DNA from: a virus
DNA: 44,780 bases
Strand: one strand, 5' to 3'
IMG/VR virus record: IMGVR_UViG_3300009168_000060
Location: 1-44,780 of that record
A program made the position numbers and the translations under genes. The notes beneath the pieces are model-generated. The model worked only from the letters and a program-made list of their open reading frames with translations. It had not been told where the DNA came from and did not search any database. Of the stretch, positions 31,538-39,002 are shown in pieces. Every line of letters begins with the position of its first letter. The first letter of the stretch is position 1.

Positions 31538-33990
31538 TAGTCACCTCGATACTTAGAAAACTCCTGGTAATTATCACCTATCTCAACTTCTGCGGGTATA
31601 CTTAATTTATCTCGTGGTATGCTACATTTCGAGAAATCAATAGGCCGTTCCATTTCAGTCGTGATAATCGGAACATAATACTTTACATCATTTACCGGCA
31701 CAAGAAATGTAAGACTGTCATGTGACTCAACAAGAATACGTACATCGGGAATAAGTCGTCGTATTCTGAGAGCAGCCGCTTTCGTGTTATCTGTAATACT
31801 TCTTTGTGGTATATAGCTAAATGCTTGACGATACAATTCATCACCATGTCGCTCGAAAAATGTTCTAACTGGTGCATCATCTGAATCAACACCGAATGGT
31901 ATTGCAGCACGTAATTGTCGAGTTGCGTCAATTGCATCTTTCACACCGTTTTGAAACACACCGCGAATCTTAGGTTGTTTTAGATGGAATACGGTCAACG
32001 CATATTCGGCTTTCATTTCGTTTATTTGTATATCTATTCTATACTTTCTTGCTTGCGTGTTAACTTCATTGGCAGCCCGACGAGCACGAGCACCAAGATG
32101 ACCAGCATGTCGTAATGTTTTGCCTAAGAATCTATTAGGATGTTCATAACCTAATATTTTCTTACTCCAGTCACTTTCTTCACCACCTACGAACCATGAT
32201 GCTGTTAATGCGTGTAAATCGTGTCTGTCGAATAGTGTTAAGTCTTCACCTGCTAACAGAAATATTACACGTGCCTCAGCTTGTGACGAGTCAACTTGTA
32301 TGAAACAATGTCCTGGGTCAGCTACATACATAGAACGAACATCTTGTCCTATGTCGCCGTGCTTTGTTAGGGTCTGAAATGCTGTGCCTATACATTTCTT
32401 CCTTAGCTTACCTGTATCTACGTCTTTATAACGATGTTCTGGACGTATTGGAGGTTCGAGTAATCCTGTAGATGTACGACCTGTTTCGAGACATAAGTAA
32501 TACGTAGACTTCATTCGACCATCATAGTCGGGTAAAGCCATGAGATAATTGCCTATCGTTTTTTCGACTCGTCTGGCGTCCAGTATATTAACAATTCCTT
32601 GCTTTTGAATATCCTTTTTAACTTGATTAAACAAGCTGGTAAGGACTTCTTCTCCAGTCCCTTCACGTGTAGGACAATTAAGATGCTCGTATAAGAACCA
32701 CCTGACTTGTTGCCACGATTGCGGGTTGACGATTTTACCGGCAAGTTTAAATCTTTCATAGGCGAGCTTTTCACTCCATTCAATATATTTCTGTAGTAAT
32801 TCCACCCGTTTATCTTCATTGACTAGAAATCCGTCAGTTTCTATGGACAAATATAATTCATGTAAAGGCATGATGAAGTTTTCATAATATCCACGCATCT
32901 TCATCTTGTCTAAATCCTTGTCCATAGCAAGGTCTATTTCTTTTGTAACGCACGCATCCCTGGCGCATCCCAATAAAAGGTCAGCCACAGTCCCGTCGTA
33001 CATGCCCTCATTTTTATAGAATGGTTCTTCGGTATAAATCGACGTGTTAAATGCAAGATTTTTGGGGAGTTCAGGATTAATGGCAAAGGCTTTAAGCATG
33101 GTATCTGATATAAGCCTGGATATGCAAAAACCAATTCGCTTAATTTTATCTTGGTCATATTTGAAGTTTTGTCCTACTATATCATTGTTTGCGAGTAACT
33201 GTGAAAGGTGATGCCATATTAACGTAAGTTCTTGAGACGGAATATTACTAATACCGTCAGTATTCCAAAGAGGTATTGTTAATCCTTCTTGTGGTGTAAA
33301 AGCTATACCAATACAAATAGGAAGGCCACTACCATTAGGATGTGCCTCAATATCTACTGCTGGTCTTGTGAAATCTTTATACTTCTCGATGAACTCTAAT
33401 AACTGTTGTAGTGATTTGCATATGTTCAGCTCGCGCCGGGGTAAACGAATCTCAGGAAAAAACTGCTGCTCACTACATCTTTTCAAGTCGTGTAATGCAA
33501 CTTGTTTTTGCCAGAATCCAGCAACTTCCGCGTCTTGTCTAAGTATATGGGCCGGATGAAAGGTACATATGACCTTCTTACCCATGCCTTTTAGAATTGA
33601 ACCTCTATAGTCAGTTATGCCAACACGATTAGTAAGAGCCTCTAATGCAGTCGCGCCGAGACCAATGATTAAATTAAGTTCAGGTAAATTGTGTATTTCA
33701 GTATACAACTCCTCGATAGATTGTTGTTTATTTACATTGACAGTTTCGGCTCGCTTCCAAAATGGTATAGGCTTACCTGTTTTATTAGCGGGCGGAACCA
33801 TATACTTACATACGTTAGTTACCCAACACTCATGTCTGAAAATACCTACATCTTTTAACCACCTATCCATTTCTCTACCGGAATTACCTACGAATGGTTT
33901 AACGGCTTGTTCTTCCTCATAGCTCGGCGCTTCACCTACAATAGCTATACGCGCATACGGATTGCCCATACCCGGAACATACACATGCAT
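31537..33990 (-). CDS. Uracil-DNA-glycosylase / exonuclease / family-A DNA polymerase fusion, 817 aa
   Basis: Three enzymes in one chain. (1) Residues about 1-170: family-4-type UDG, with IVGEAPSYEEEQ..KPFVGNSG (19-38), IGLGATAL (109-116) and TFHPAHIL (143-150). (2) About 208-360: DnaQ-type 3'-5' proofreading exonuclease, with VDIEAH (D213, E215), NFKYDQ (D279) and ARDACVTKEID (D345). (3) About 380-817: PolA, with motif A QVDSSQAEARV (D567), motif B RFLGKTLRHAGHLG (R620, K624, H628) and motif C ESHDSL (H757-D758-S759). Motif C ends in Ser where Glu is classical. It is the replicative polymerase. UDG at the front could remove uracil during synthesis. Confidence 0.92.
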   Translation of the reverse strand: MHVYVPGMGNPYARIAIVGEAPSYEEEQAVKPFVGNSGREMDRWLKDVGIFRHECWVTNVCKYMVPPANKTGKPIPFWKRAETVNVNKQQSIEELYTEIHNLPELNLIIGLGATALEALTNRVGITDYRGSILKGMGKKVICTFHPAHILRQDAEVAGFWQKQVALHDLKRCSEQQFFPEIRLPRRELNICKSLQQLLEFIEKYKDFTRPAVDIEAHPNGSGLPICIGIAFTPQEGLTIPLWNTDGISNIPSQELTLIWHHLSQLLANNDIVGQNFKYDQDKIKRIGFCISRLISDTMLKAFAINPELPKNLAFNTSIYTEEPFYKNEGMYDGTVADLLLGCARDACVTKEIDLAMDKDLDKMKMRGYYENFIMPLHELYLSIETDGFLVNEDKRVELLQKYIEWSEKLAYERFKLAGKIVNPQSWQQVRWFLYEHLNCPTREGTGEEVLTSLFNQVKKDIQKQGIVNILDARRVEKTIGNYLMALPDYDGRMKSTYYLCLETGRTSTGLLEPPIRPEHRYKDVDTGKLRKKCIGTAFQTLTKHGDIGQDVRSMYVADPGHCFIQVDSSQAEARVIFLLAGEDLTLFDRHDLHALTASWFVGGEESDWSKKILGYEHPNRFLGKTLRHAGHLGARARRAANEVNTQARKYRIDIQINEMKAEYALTVFHLKQPKIRGVFQNGVKDAIDATRQLRAAIPFGVDSDDAPVRTFFERHGDELYRQAFSYIPQRSITDNTKAAALRIRRLIPDVRILVESHDSLTFLVPVNDVKYYVPIITTEMERPIDFSKCSIPRDKLSIPAEVEIGDNYQEFSKYRGD

Positions 33991-33999
33991 GTTATTAAC

Positions 34000-34233
34000 C
34001 TAATTACGAACAATCTTAGCACCAGTAGCTCTAAAACCTTTTTCAGCTTTAACACCTTCAAATTCAATAGTAACTTCACCTTTACTAGCAATCATTCGTT
34101 TCAAGTCATCCCAATCATCAAACAGTTCTGACTTGTGTAAAAAGTATTCCTTATTGTCTTCAGCACGAATAAATGCAAATGGCTGTTCACGATTATCTTT
34201 CATAGGAATCCGCGACAATTTACCGATAATCAT
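34000..34233 (-). CDS. Cold-shock-like (OB-fold) protein, 77 aa
   Basis: QPFAFIRAEDNKEYFLHKSE matches the RNP1/RNP2 part of a cold-shock domain (FAFI and YFLHKSE in place of FGFI and VFFH). The final strands read VTIEFEGVKAEKGFRATGAKI, also typical. This is the early-block counterpart of the late-block cold-shock gene at 3634-3852, with low similarity to it. It probably binds single-stranded RNA or DNA during early infection. It overlaps the upstream HTH gene by four bases. Confidence 0.8.
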   Translation of the reverse strand: MIIGKLSRIPMKDNREQPFAFIRAEDNKEYFLHKSELFDDWDDLKRMIASKGEVTIEFEGVKAEKGFRATGAKIVRN

Positions 34234-34502
34234 TTTTGTTTGCCTCTCAGTTTTTTAATTGCTTGGTTGCGTGATTTTATGGTAGGGTCGATTACTTCAC
34301 TAGTTAAAGCACGAGCTAACTGTAAATCTTCACTGACTAAACCTACTGACAGCTTTAATAATTTCGCTGTATCTTTTACACGCCATTGTCTCATTCCTTG
34401 CCCGCGCCGGACCTGTTTCATCTTTATGTGGATTAACTCTAGTAACAAACACTTATCCTTCCACTCAGTTTCGTCATAGAATTTTTGAATAAGTGGATGC
34501 AT
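34230..34502 (-). CDS. Helix-turn-helix protein, 90 aa
   Basis: Residues about 42-66 (RVKDTAKLLKLSVGLVSEDL) form a clear HTH. The protein is basic at the C-terminus (NQAIKKLRGKQK). I recall 'W....TA..L..S.G.VS.DL.LA.AL' from phage DNA-binding proteins. It begins 27 bases after a strong leftward terminator, so it heads a new transcription unit or is reached by read-through. A regulator of the polymerase genes downstream is plausible. Confidence 0.8.
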   Translation of the reverse strand: MHPLIQKFYDETEWKDKCLLLELIHIKMKQVRRGQGMRQWRVKDTAKLLKLSVGLVSEDLQLARALTSEVIDPTIKSRNQAIKKLRGKQK

Positions 34503-34528
34503 TTGGCTAACGCCCCATAGATAAAAAC

Positions 34529-34560
34529 GCAGTCAGTACCTATATTAGCATACTGACTGC
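34529..34560 (-). terminator. Rho-independent terminator
   Basis: GCAGTCAGTA (34529-34538) pairs perfectly with TACTGACTGC (34551-34560), loop 12 bases. On the minus strand the stem is followed directly by GTTTTTATC, a proper U-tract. It lies just after the acidic 53-aa gene and is the most convincing intrinsic terminator in the window. Confidence 0.85.
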
Positions 34561-34572
34561 TGTGGTGTCTGA

Positions 34573-34734
34573 TTACTCGCTAACTTCTTCTTCTTCCTCT
34601 ACGTCTATCTCATCCTCATCTACTTCTTCATCAAACCCAATGTCATCGTCCTCGTCTTCTTCAGTTGTATCATCGAGAGGCTTAACTACTTCTTCTTTTT
34701 CCTGCTGTGTAGGTTCCTGCTTTTTCGCGGTCAT
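34573..34734 (-). CDS. Very acidic small protein, 53 aa
   Basis: Starts MTAKKQEPTQQEKEEVVKPL and ends in a run of Asp/Glu with ten acidic residues in the last fifteen. It is entirely disordered. AGGAG five bases before the second ATG (34734) makes that start likely; the first ATG (34737) is equally possible. It lies between a hairpin cluster and a strong terminator. Such acidic phage peptides often mimic DNA or bind basic host proteins; here this is only a possibility. The opposite-strand Ser-rich frame is a shadow of the Asp/Glu codons. Confidence 0.75.
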   Translation of the reverse strand: MTAKKQEPTQQEKEEVVKPLDDTTEEDEDDDIGFDEEVDEDEIDVEEEEEVSE

Positions 34735-34817
34735 CATATCTCCTTTACCGATAATTAACGTATAACGAATAAACGAAAAATCTCGATGGAGTTTAGGAGC
34801 TGTATCCTAATCTTGTG

Positions 34818-34927
34818 TATTGTTTACGCATCGGAATAAACAATAAAGAGCGGTTGGCGATTCCGAGCGTATTGCCAACCATCCATTCATACGTAATAGG
34901 CGAAAATGGCCTAACTCCTATTACGTA
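34818..34927. repeat. Three consecutive perfect inverted repeats
   Basis: TATTGTTT/AAACAATA (34818-34825 / 34838-34845), GGTTGGC/GCCAACC (34852-34858 / 34874-34880) and TACGTAATAGG/CCTATTACGTA (34890-34900 / 34917-34927), loops 12, 15 and 16 bases. They fill the spacer between the SSB-like gene and the acidic gene. None has a strong U-tract. They may form a structured leader, a small RNA or stacked terminators. Confidence 0.65.
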
Positions 34928-34933
34928 CTAACT

Positions 34934-35332
34934 TTAGACCGCAGCAACATCAGCACCAACCGGACGATACTGATGTTTGCACTTGTTAATCATGCGCCCA
35001 TCGTATTCCTCGTTGGTGATATACAGCTCGATATCTTTACCCACCGCGTTATCTTCATTGAAACGCGCACCGGCTGTAATTTCCGCACCCATTGCAGCAA
35101 AGAATCCAATCATGAATCCTTTTGCTTTGGTATTGAAGTTTACGGTAACAGGAACACCAGCAAACTTCTCATCACCATTGTCCGCGTTCTTCAGCAATGT
35201 GATTTCGTAGTTATAGTTGGTGGAATCACCCTTAGCCGCGAGCTTCTTTTCGAGTGATTCGATATGACCTTTGTACCATGCAGGCTCAACAAGTTTTCCA
35301 CGGAGAATGTCGCGCTGTGTAAATTCAATCAT
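34934..35332 (-). CDS. Single-strand-binding-like (DUF669/SSB-type) protein, 132 aa
   Basis: Pattern of small phage SSB/DUF669 proteins: a helical start, TNYNYEITLLKN, GVPVTVNFNTKAKGFMIGFF, AMGAEITAGARFNEDNAVGK, then ELYITNEEYDGRMINK and a final 'QYRPVG'. It lies directly downstream of the Sak4-like ATPase, the usual partner in phage single-strand annealing/recombination modules. Probably coats single-stranded DNA in replication. Function is inferred from pattern and order. Confidence 0.7.
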   Translation of the reverse strand: MIEFTQRDILRGKLVEPAWYKGHIESLEKKLAAKGDSTNYNYEITLLKNADNGDEKFAGVPVTVNFNTKAKGFMIGFFAAMGAEITAGARFNEDNAVGKDIELYITNEEYDGRMINKCKHQYRPVGADVAAV

Positions 35333-35415
35333 TGTTGTTTTCTCTTTTTCTGGTTAGTTGTTATTTGTCCCCGACTACGGGATCGTCATTTTCATTACTT
35401 ATCGCTGCGCTAGCA

Positions 35416-36228
35416 TTAGAACTTCTGCACCGGCTTTTCGTTATCTAATTGAATAATAGCCGGCTTAACCCACCTTTCATATAACTGATTATCACCAAAT
35501 TCAATCTTCTGTGGTAGAGGTAATCCCGTTCTCGCGTAATCACTACCATTGTTACGCGTAATCAGAGCATATGCACCCTCCTTTTTAGTGTCTACGTTCG
35601 GTTCTACGTAAAAGTGATAAATTTCCTCACAATACGCAGGTATCTTGGCCGAAATAACTTTACCACCAGTTACTAGTATACGGGTAAAGTACGAACTATT
35701 AGCAGCTTCATTAGGTCTAGTACCGACCACATGAGCTATAAGGATTACGTTAACTTTATGGAACTCTGAAATGTCTTTTAGGTAGGCTACTGAATCACGA
35801 AATGCTGCGGCTTCTGCTTTATAATCTTCTAATGAATTAACTTCAATTCCACCAATCTTACGTGCTGCCGCTTCTCCACCCTCAGCAGTTTTTTGTGAGC
35901 CTTTAAGTTGTGTTGTTTGGTCATTGATACTATCGCCCTGTGAAGTAATAGAATCAACTACAATAGTTTTATATGGGCATCTTTCCTGAAACTGTTTGAG
36001 CTTAACTTCCATCGCCGCCCAGTCAGTATAGTTATCGAAATGAACTTGTTTAGCATCAATGCCCCACTTCTTCATAGGTAATACAAGTGAGTGCATATGC
36101 TTATCGTGACTAAACCAATATTGTGGCGTAGGGAATGATAAGGCTTGTGTACTCTTTCTAGTGCCGGGTTCGCCCTTAAACATAAAAAACAGTGCATCAC
36201 CTTTTACTTCGGCTAATGTTGATGGCAT
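35416..36228 (-). CDS. Sak4-like RecA-type ATPase, 270 aa
   Basis: Walker A GEPGTRKST at residues 19-27, Walker B TIVVDSIT at about 90-97, and NVILIAHVVGTRP at about 160-172, where a sensor-like His follows a hydrophobic strand. This is the RecA/Rad51-like core of phage recombinases of the Sak4 type, short with no N-terminal DNA-binding domain. Known role of the family: single-strand annealing or strand exchange in phage recombination-dependent replication. The SSB-like gene follows, and a Cas4-type nuclease lies upstream in the same operon. Confidence 0.8.
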   Translation of the reverse strand: MPSTLAEVKGDALFFMFKGEPGTRKSTQALSFPTPQYWFSHDKHMHSLVLPMKKWGIDAKQVHFDNYTDWAAMEVKLKQFQERCPYKTIVVDSITSQGDSINDQTTQLKGSQKTAEGGEAAARKIGGIEVNSLEDYKAEAAAFRDSVAYLKDISEFHKVNVILIAHVVGTRPNEAANSSYFTRILVTGGKVISAKIPAYCEEIYHFYVEPNVDTKKEGAYALITRNNGSDYARTGLPLPQKIEFGDNQLYERWVKPAIIQLDNEKPVQKF

Positions 36229-36453
36229 TTAATTAAATCCGTTGATAAAGTTAATTGCTTCTTGACGAGTCATTCTAGGATTTGATAGTAGTTGCATCGT
36301 ACAGAGAGTTTGTAGTGTTTCGCTGTTATTCTCAGGATGCTTTCTTAAGTCAGACATCATTGAGATAATAGCTGATGTTGGCTGACCAGTAAAATCCATT
36401 TCTTGAATAGCTCGCGTCTTACACCACTTAAGATGTTCTTCTCTGGTCATCAT
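36229..36453 (-). CDS. Small conserved phage protein, 74 aa
   Basis: Starts MMTREEHLKWCKTRAIQEMD and continues with ISMMSDLRKHPEN; the C-terminus RQEAINFINGFN is helical. I recall 'MTREEHL.WCK.RA......G....A..SM..D......' from numerous phage genomes with no known function. The start overlaps the stop of the 39-aa gene (ATGA-type). Confidence 0.85.
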   Translation of the reverse strand: MMTREEHLKWCKTRAIQEMDFTGQPTSAIISMMSDLRKHPENNSETLQTLCTMQLLSNPRMTRQEAINFINGFN

Positions 36454-36569
36454 TGTTTTCCCTTATCTCTTAGTATTTCGTCTAGGTGTCTTTCACTTAC
36501 ATACATATCGTTCCGCGCCGACCAGAAATCCTCTAATCGACAGCATAACTTATATAGCCATGTAAACAT
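36450..36569 (-). CDS. Microprotein, 39 aa
   Basis: Begins MFTWLYKLCCRLEDFWSARN and ends DMYVSERHLDEILRDKGKQ. Its start shares a base with the upstream stop (TAATG) and its stop overlaps the downstream start, so it fits exactly into a chain of overlapped genes. AAAGG about nine bases upstream serves as ribosome binding site. I recall similar '..RLE....RND..VSERHL.E.L' microproteins in phages. Function unknown; too short for usual ORF calling. Confidence 0.8.
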   Translation of the reverse strand: MFTWLYKLCCRLEDFWSARNDMYVSERHLDEILRDKGKQ

Positions 36570-36709
36570 TAGTCATCTACCTTTACTTTAATGTCAACAC
36601 GAATTATTTCACCTACCTTATATGCAGACCAACCATTACCATCTACTCTTTTAATACCTGGGCTCATTTGTAAACTAATTACGGCTGCTTTAATGGCCTC
36701 GAAATTCAT
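36569..36709 (-). CDS. Microprotein, 46 aa
   Basis: Begins MNFEAIKAAVISLQMSPGIK, then GNGWSAYKVGEIIRVDIKVK and an acidic end. A compact alpha-beta peptide. Start overlaps the stop of the upstream zinc gene by three bases and its stop overlaps the next start (TAATG), which is strong evidence that it is translated. Not recognised. Confidence 0.75.
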   Translation of the reverse strand: MNFEAIKAAVISLQMSPGIKRVDGNGWSAYKVGEIIRVDIKVKVDD

Positions 36710-37020
36710 TTAAGACCATCCGTTCCTGTACCAATACGTGCCGCAAGGTCCGCGAGAGCATCATGAAGTTCTTTACGCTGCTTGTATTTAGTCTGAACTG
36801 GTTTAGTGCATGTATGGCAATGTGGAAAACGTAACTTCATTGATTTCGAGTCCAAGTGCATTTCATTTCCACAACGATTACAAACACATGCCTTACCTGG
36901 AGCTAGTGCTTCTCGAATATAGTGAGTGCAGTATGGTAGTATGCATCGGAATACGACATAGTTATTCTTTCCTAGTATTACTCGTTCGTATTTGTGTAAG
37001 TGCTGGGGTTTCTTACTCAT
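36706..37020 (-). CDS. Zinc-binding protein, 104 aa
   Basis: The Cys/His residues are FRCILPYCTHY, ACVCNRCGNE and PHCHTC: three Cys pairs or more, enough for two zinc sites. I recall 'H.YE.V.LG...Y.V..C.LP.C.HY.......G....C.RC' from phage proteins of unknown role. AGGA six bases before the ATG supports the start. It lies between the nuclease cluster and the Sak4 genes, so a DNA-associated role is plausible. Confidence 0.8.
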   Translation of the reverse strand: MSKKPQHLHKYERVILGKNNYVVFRCILPYCTHYIREALAPGKACVCNRCGNEMHLDSKSMKLRFPHCHTCTKPVQTKYKQRKELHDALADLAARIGTGTDGLK

Positions 37021-37028
37021 ATTTTATC

Positions 37029-37262
37029 CTAACTGTCAAACTTAGTCACTCCATTCGTGTCAAGATCAGGTGGTAGTTCGTTGTGATAGCCCATTAAGAT
37101 TGTGCTTACTAACCAATTGATATCAATGTTATACTTCACCGCAACACGACACATTAGGATTATTACGATTGGTATAATGTCCTGACCTAAATCAGCTTCC
37201 ATTAACGTCATGTACTTATCTATATGTTTGTCGATTTCAGCATCGGTCGGTAAATCAGTCAT
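37029..37262 (-). CDS. Hypothetical helical protein, 77 aa
   Basis: Starts MTDLPTDAEIDKHIDKYMTL and contains IIPIVIILMCRVAVKYNIDI, a non-polar helix that may be buried or membrane-associated. I chose the ATG at 37262 because AGGA lies nine bases upstream and the overlap with the nuclease gene is then only eight bases; a longer frame from 37304 would overlap by 50. Not recognised. Confidence 0.7.
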   Translation of the reverse strand: MTDLPTDAEIDKHIDKYMTLMEADLGQDIIPIVIILMCRVAVKYNIDINWLVSTILMGYHNELPPDLDTNGVTKFDS

Positions 37263-38154
37263 CACTAATATCCTCACCAGCAGCAGGGTCCCATTCATCA
37301 CCAACTACAAAATGAAGCTTTAACATTCTTTCTCTATCACTCGGCACTGACTCACATACATGACGAAAGATGCACCCGCCATACTTATCGCAATAAACGT
37401 ACCGTGGTGGATAGTATCCATGTTTGTTAAGGTCTACGAGATACTTAGCATAATACGCAATCGTCTGGATTTGTTCGGCTAACTGTGCGCGATTGTAGTT
37501 CATTATTTCTCTAACGAATTTCTTATCTGGCTTTAAACTTGTCTGAAACCCAATCTTATCGACGCACATACGAACCGATTGAGCTGATATACACTGACCC
37601 ATAAACTGATTATTGAGCAGAATTGGACTTCTATTCTGCTTCATCGTTTTATGGTCCATTGGCATTGTACCTTGATTAAACGTGTCTACCATTCTGTCTA
37701 ACTTACTTACCCACAGCACCCTTATATCATCATCCTCATACACCATTGTCCGTTTAACTTGTTCGGCGCTGATTGGTGTCCAGCTATCATTCTTATAATG
37801 CTCAAAATACTGATGCATTGTTTCCATTAACCAGCCAAACCCAACTTGCTTTAACTTACCACTATCATCCTTTACATTCTCTTGTGGTATGTTTGGACAC
37901 TGACTAGCTAATTCCGTACCACTACCTAATCCGAGTTGAATAGCGTCTTGCCTACTCATTCCATTCATGATACCTTTTGCGTAATCTTCTAGTATTCTAT
38001 GAACTACTAGTCCTGCTTCAATTGGATTTCCGCTACCGCTCGCTGGAATTAGATTCTTATTAAATCGAAAGTCAATGTATCTCTCGCAGGCCATTAGACT
38101 TGATAAAACCGTGGCATCGAGTATTACGTTGTCTTTCTTAATCATTACTTCCAT
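37255..38154 (-). CDS. PD-(D/E)XK nuclease of Cas4/RecB type with Fe-S cysteines, 299 aa
   Basis: Motifs in order: an N-terminal Cys (LMACERY, C23), GLVVHRILEDY (the G-x-x-x-H-x-x-L-E of RecB-type nucleases, H52), VSKLDRMVD (D153), PMDHKTMK (D167-x-K169, the catalytic D-[H]-K variant), and Q187 in NNQFMGQCI. The C-terminal block YCDKYGGCIFRHVC gives C255, C261 and C267. With C23 these make the four-Cys set that holds a 4Fe-4S cluster in Cas4/AddB relatives. Known role: 5'-3' or 3'-5' resection. With Sak4 and the SSB-like protein it forms a recombination module. No cas1/cas2 is present, so this is not a CRISPR gene. Confidence 0.85.
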   Translation of the reverse strand: MEVMIKKDNVILDATVLSSLMACERYIDFRFNKNLIPASGSGNPIEAGLVVHRILEDYAKGIMNGMSRQDAIQLGLGSGTELASQCPNIPQENVKDDSGKLKQVGFGWLMETMHQYFEHYKNDSWTPISAEQVKRTMVYEDDDIRVLWVSKLDRMVDTFNQGTMPMDHKTMKQNRSPILLNNQFMGQCISAQSVRMCVDKIGFQTSLKPDKKFVREIMNYNRAQLAEQIQTIAYYAKYLVDLNKHGYYPPRYVYCDKYGGCIFRHVCESVPSDRERMLKLHFVVGDEWDPAAGEDISDD

Positions 38155-38399
38155 TATCTATTCCTACTAAGAAACTCAAATGAAGTCTCAGGCGGAAAGA
38201 ATAACGAACCTTTTTCATGCAACATCTGGTACTTTAACTCAATTACTATCTTCTTTTCAACCATAAGAGAGATAGCCGCATGAATATCTTCACCAGTCAA
38301 ATGTACAAAATCAACTGCCAACTGAGCGTAGAGTAACTTCGCATTAACAGGTGGATGGCCCATAATTATTTCGTATGCTCGCTTCATTACGTCTTTCAT
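38154..38399 (-). CDS. Small winged-helix-like protein, 81 aa
   Basis: Helix-helix-helix-strand order (KDVMKRAYEIIMGHPPVNAK, then LTGEDIHAAISLMVEKKIVI, ELKYQMLHEKGSLFF) suggests a winged-helix fold. It shares its last base with the start of the nuclease gene (TAATG), so it is coupled to it. It could be a DNA-binding partner, but no family was recognised. Confidence 0.7.
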   Translation of the reverse strand: MKDVMKRAYEIIMGHPPVNAKLLYAQLAVDFVHLTGEDIHAAISLMVEKKIVIELKYQMLHEKGSLFFPPETSFEFLSRNR

Positions 38400-38668
38400 T
38401 TCTTTTTACCTTTCCACCCATTCGCATACTTAGCTAACATTATCTGACTCATTTTCTTCTTACCTTCAGGCGTCTGAGTCCAGTGTAATTTCTTACCCTT
38501 TTTATGACTCTTTACATGCTTAATAATTTCTTTAGCCTTTACTTCCCGACTTTCTTCCTGTCCTAGAAGTTTTAGTAATACTTCTCGTTCTTTGTTCAAA
38601 TCGGATAACCTTTGAACCGCGCCGAGCTTTATTAGTTCTTCCCTTAATTGCGTCACGTTTAATGTCAT
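38396..38668 (-). CDS. Basic small protein, 90 aa
   Basis: A coiled N-terminal half (TQLREELIKLGAVQRLSDLN) and a Lys-rich C-terminal half with HWTQTPEGKKKMSQIMLAKY. The last part resembles the short DNA-contacting motif of NUMOD-type and related phage proteins ('[HW].T.TPEG..[KR]....'), recalled and not checked. It overlaps the RHH-like gene by 137 bases in another frame; I cannot tell which of the two is reduced. No strong ribosome binding site was seen. Confidence 0.6.
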   Translation of the reverse strand: MTLNVTQLREELIKLGAVQRLSDLNKEREVLLKLLGQEESREVKAKEIIKHVKSHKKGKKLHWTQTPEGKKKMSQIMLAKYANGWKGKKK

Positions 38669-38837
38669 AATATTTAGCCTGTTCCTCTATACCAAATGCG
38701 TCTGAGAGTATGGTGGCAATGACGTATGACTTACTACAATTGTACATTGCGGCTGCTCTTTCTACCTGTACACGTATTTCGTGCATCAGTCCGCTGTGTA
38801 CACCTTTTCTTCCTTTACATGGAGGCTGTATGATCAT
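38532..38837 (-). CDS. Ribbon-helix-helix-like DNA-binding protein, 101 aa
   Basis: Residues about 17-50 (LMHEIRVQVERAAAMYNCSK then YVIATILSDAFGI) match a ribbon-helix-helix with a strand and two helices. The C-terminal 50 residues are strongly basic (NKARRGSKVIRFEQRTRSIT) and lie largely in the overlap with the 90-aa gene. It starts at an ATGA overlap with the membrane microprotein. A transcriptional repressor or nucleoid-type protein is likely. The long overlap is unusual. Confidence 0.65.
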   Translation of the reverse strand: MIIQPPCKGRKGVHSGLMHEIRVQVERAAAMYNCSKSYVIATILSDAFGIEEQAKYYDIKRDAIKGRTNKARRGSKVIRFEQRTRSITKTSRTGRKSGSKG

Positions 38838-38962
38838 TGTTTATCCCTATGTCGCCTGCCTGTCCTAAAAGAATTGACCAAATCTATAACTGCTACTATG
38901 ATAGGCGTACCTAACGCAACTACCACAATTAGAAGTACGATAATGTCTTCGCGGTCAGGCAT
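38834..38962 (-). CDS. Single-pass membrane microprotein, 42 aa
   Basis: Starts MPDRED, then a membrane helix IIVLLIVVVALGTPIIVAVI, then a basic cytoplasmic tail NSFRTGRRHRDKQ. The stop overlaps the start of the RHH-like gene (ATGA-type), which supports translation. Topology N-out/C-in is expected from charge. Such early membrane microproteins may exclude other phages or act in lysis; no evidence distinguishes these. Confidence 0.75.
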   Translation of the reverse strand: MPDREDIIVLLIVVVALGTPIIVAVIDLVNSFRTGRRHRDKQ

Positions 38963-39002
38963 AGCTTAAATCGTATATGTATGTGAGTTCGAGATGACTC
39001 TT

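Noticed and set aside
34562-34765. 67-aa Ser-rich open frame on plus strand
   Set aside because: Mirror of the acidic 53-aa gene on the minus strand, which has a good ribosome binding site and a terminator.
37255-38154. Cas4-like nuclease considered as a sign of a CRISPR system
   Set aside because: No cas1, cas2 or array in the window. The Sak4 and SSB-like neighbours point to phage recombination.
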